Part shown: positions 61,913 to 64,000 of the stretch, piece after piece
Numbering within the stretch: position 1 is the stretch's first letter
Layout: each line of letters opens with the position of its first letter
NCBI GenBank assembly: GCA_965153455.1
Contig: OZ234499.1
Location: 16,736,271 to 16,800,270 of the forward strand
DNA: 64,000 bases
Direction: 5' to 3'
DNA from: Sphagnum compactum
Taxonomy: Eukaryota; Bryophyta; Sphagnopsida; Sphagnales
Made by a program: the position numbers and the translations under genes
The notes under the pieces: model-generated
What the model was told of the DNA's origin: nothing
What the model saw: the letters and a program-made list of their open reading frames with translations, nothing else
Databases searched by the model: none

Positions 61913-62596
61913 TTTGTAAATGACTTCACAGTGAAATCCCTCTGTTAGTTCAGTATATGCCCAACTTCCCGTCATGACTTTGAAGCCATAGGTGCAGCAC
62001 TCACAGATTTGTTTGTGTGCGTTTGGATCAATCTCACTTTACTTCTTAGCCAGACGCTGTGGCCAAATCAAATCAACCAATCAAGAACTCGGATTAGGTA
62101 ACAAAACCTTAAGAAGAAGCCCATCTTTTAGATGATTTCAAATGGCATCTAGAATTTTCCAATACCGCACTTTTGAACTAGTAATGTGCATACTAATAGC
62201 TTCCACCAATTGACGCAAAAGATCAACTTTGTGCATCTAACCCTTCCTGATAATCAACTCAAATGAAGTCAATGTATTGTTAATGACTCACCATTATAGC
62301 CCACCAATGATCCATTGATCCGGTGTTCTCAAGCTTGGTGCTAGTGTATGCATCAATTGTATTCATAGCCTATCCCACAATCCACAATCATGGTTTTTAC
62401 TTAATATAATTAATTATACTTTCACTCATTAAGCATGCTAGAATATCCGAGGAAAACGAGAAATAGATGTTCCAAGGAGAAATAGCAATAGAATGTATAG
62501 AGCGAGGACAATAAAGAAACATTGCATAGAAAACAATTGCATGATTCGAATGTTGGGGGGCGAAAAACACAATTTGGCAGGGAGAAGGAGAATCAC
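61913..62596. other. Expected site of the last GST exon; none found
   Basis: The minus strand here should carry the final Lambda GST exon (family C-terminus of the type NKIEAYT...YKKRF). No convincing match was found in any frame. A minus-strand phrase near 62200 (VDLLRQLVEAISMHI) is open for about 30 codons but not recognised. Confidence 0.35.
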
Positions 62597-64000
62597 CTCA
62601 ATCCACTTTGCAAGGTGCGGTCGACCACCTCTGGAGTCATAGTTGCTTGGGAAGGAGATCTCAGCTCTTTCAAGGAAAGGAATATATATCATGTCAACCT
62701 GACACATGAAGGTTGAATGAGCAATCCTCTCACACAAACAAAGCAAATTACACATTGAATGGTGTCCAAATCCTCGATGGTCTTTACATAATACAATAAT
62801 GAACAAGAAAATGAGTCTTTTAATTTGGACAATATATATGCAACACAAACCTCACCATGCTAACTGATTTGCCAAAGAAGAACGGTCCTTCATTGGCATA
62901 CTTTTTGAGCACATTTTCCAAGTGGTCCAACATTGGTGCTAGAGACACAAGCAAATGATGAATAAGGGAAAAAACATAATGTCTGGAAAGGACTAGTTCT
63001 CACCATGTTATTGGCCTACACAAAAACTCCCATTATTAATTCCAAGATCAAATATGAATCCAATTGCTACTGTTGTCCATCCTTTGCATACACATAGTTC
63101 TTGAATATCGCATGTTGGCGAGTTCAACAATCAAGCACAAAACAAAACAAAGAGACAGAGATCAGAATGAATAGAATTTTTTCTTACCTACATCTATAAC
63201 AGTAGCTGGAGCCCCATTATTGAAACCGAGAGCTTTAGTCCAAGCCGCGAAAAAGCTATCCCTGTACTTCAGTAGCTCTGCAGTTGCCTCTTTCTTCTCC
63301 TCTTCCTGTCACATTTGACATTTTCTTTGTTGAGCATTTCTTCATACCCTAAACCCTAAACGCTAAGCATGATACCTTGTTTTCAGATCACACTGTTTCT
63401 TGGTTGTTTGGTGAGACTTTGATTTTGTTACTCAAATTCCTTCTGTAAAATTTCAGAGACTGGGAATTGTATAGGATTTGATTAATTAAATATGGCTACT
63501 ACCCAACAAATCAAACATATACAATCCTTTTGATTGAAGCACTCAACAGATCTCATTTGTCTTTCCTATTATCAAGAAAATCTAGGAAGAAATGAAAATG
63601 GGTCTTCAAAGAGCAGTAGCTTTGTGTATCACAAGATTTATGCATCATAAAGAAGCAAAATCTTACAAAAGTCTTGACACTAAAAAAGACATAAATTGGG
63701 CTCATGCATACAGTGGGTGTTATAGCTGGCCCTCCAAATTCTTGATCGAGATACACAAGCAAGTCCAAGCTTTCACCTTTCACTTTGCCATTATGCTCCA
63801 GTGCTGGAACCTACCTTGTCGTTCCCACATAGCAGATCTATAAGGTAACATGACAAAGAATGAATTTCACATGAAATTTCATGATCCCAATCTTGGCACT
63901 GATTTACATGCAAATTTTACATTCTTCTCAGCTAAATTTAGAAGCAACGAGCATTTTGTCATGGTCCTGGAAACTTACTTTGCCAACATGATAAACCTTC
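62597..64000 (-). CDS. Lambda-class glutathione S-transferase, partial
   Basis: Lambda GSTs use a catalytic Cys and act as glutathione-dependent thiol transferases, for example on flavonol conjugates. Five exons were assigned on the minus strand with matching phases: 64000-63979 (KVYHVGK), 63810-63712 (VPALEHNGKVKGESLDLLVY), 63305-63188 (EATAELLKYRDSFFAAWTKA), 62938-62856 (PMLDHLENVLKKYANEGPFF) and 62698-62597 (VDMIYIPFLERAEISF, then RGGRPHLAKWIE). V-P-A-L-E-H and G-E-S-L-D form the glutathione-binding edge of the thioredoxin-fold domain, and the later exons form the helical C-terminal domain. The first exons, including the catalytic Cys, lie beyond the right edge. The last exon was not found, so the 3' end is unresolved. 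Telomere-like ccctaaaccctaaa lies in an intron (about 63347-63360). Confidence 0.9.

Overview
This window is AT-rich nuclear DNA from a land plant. The evidence is a set of plant gene families with GT-AG introns: a U-box/armadillo E3 ligase of the PUB12/13/14 type, a Lambda glutathione S-transferase, a DUF1350 protein with a plastid-type leader, the small RPA subunit and the SNARE membrin. It also carries plant transposon relics (hAT, TNP2-type CACTA). Long gene-poor stretches and a bacterial-type NRAMP relic make a seed-free plant such as a fern plausible, but the sequence alone does not settle the taxon.

Layout, left to right. 2.3-3.3 kb: decayed MntH-type NRAMP metal transporter (+). 3.6-5 kb: duplicated promoter-like module and a long hairpin. 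6.8-7.6 kb: C-terminal relic of a C2-type phospholipase D (-). 8-16.8 kb: gene-poor, with dispersed and tandem repeats and a strong G-quadruplex motif. 16.9-20.8 kb: ten-exon DUF1350 gene (-) whose frame is interrupted by a 52-bp tandem duplication. 22.3-23.3 kb: two-exon RPA3 gene (-). 23.8-24.4 kb: hAT transposase relic (+). 26.5-27.6 kb: mosaic of a phospholipase D fragment (-) abutting fragments of a FIE-like Polycomb WD40 gene (+). 28-41 kb: repeat-rich, no gene recognised. 42.6-46.3 kb: intact four-exon PUB-ARM gene (+). 47-58 kb: gene-poor, with a CACTA relic and two SINE-like copies. 58.8-59.1 kb: short tandem array with repeated TGACGTGG boxes just upstream of an intact single-exon membrin gene at 60.0-60.7 kb (+). 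61.5-61.9 kb: six-copy, about 70-bp array with a palindromic core. 62.6-64 kb: five exons of a Lambda GST (-) that runs off the right edge.

The intact genes do unrelated housekeeping or stress jobs (ubiquitin ligation, replication/repair, ER-Golgi fusion, thiol redox chemistry), with no sign of co-regulation or a cluster. The most unusual content is the bacterial-type NRAMP relic, the phospholipase D/FIE mosaic, the frame-breaking duplication in DUF1350, and two structured tandem arrays around membrin. Exon boundaries were derived by hand from reading-frame phase and GT/AG signals; no search or transcript data were available.
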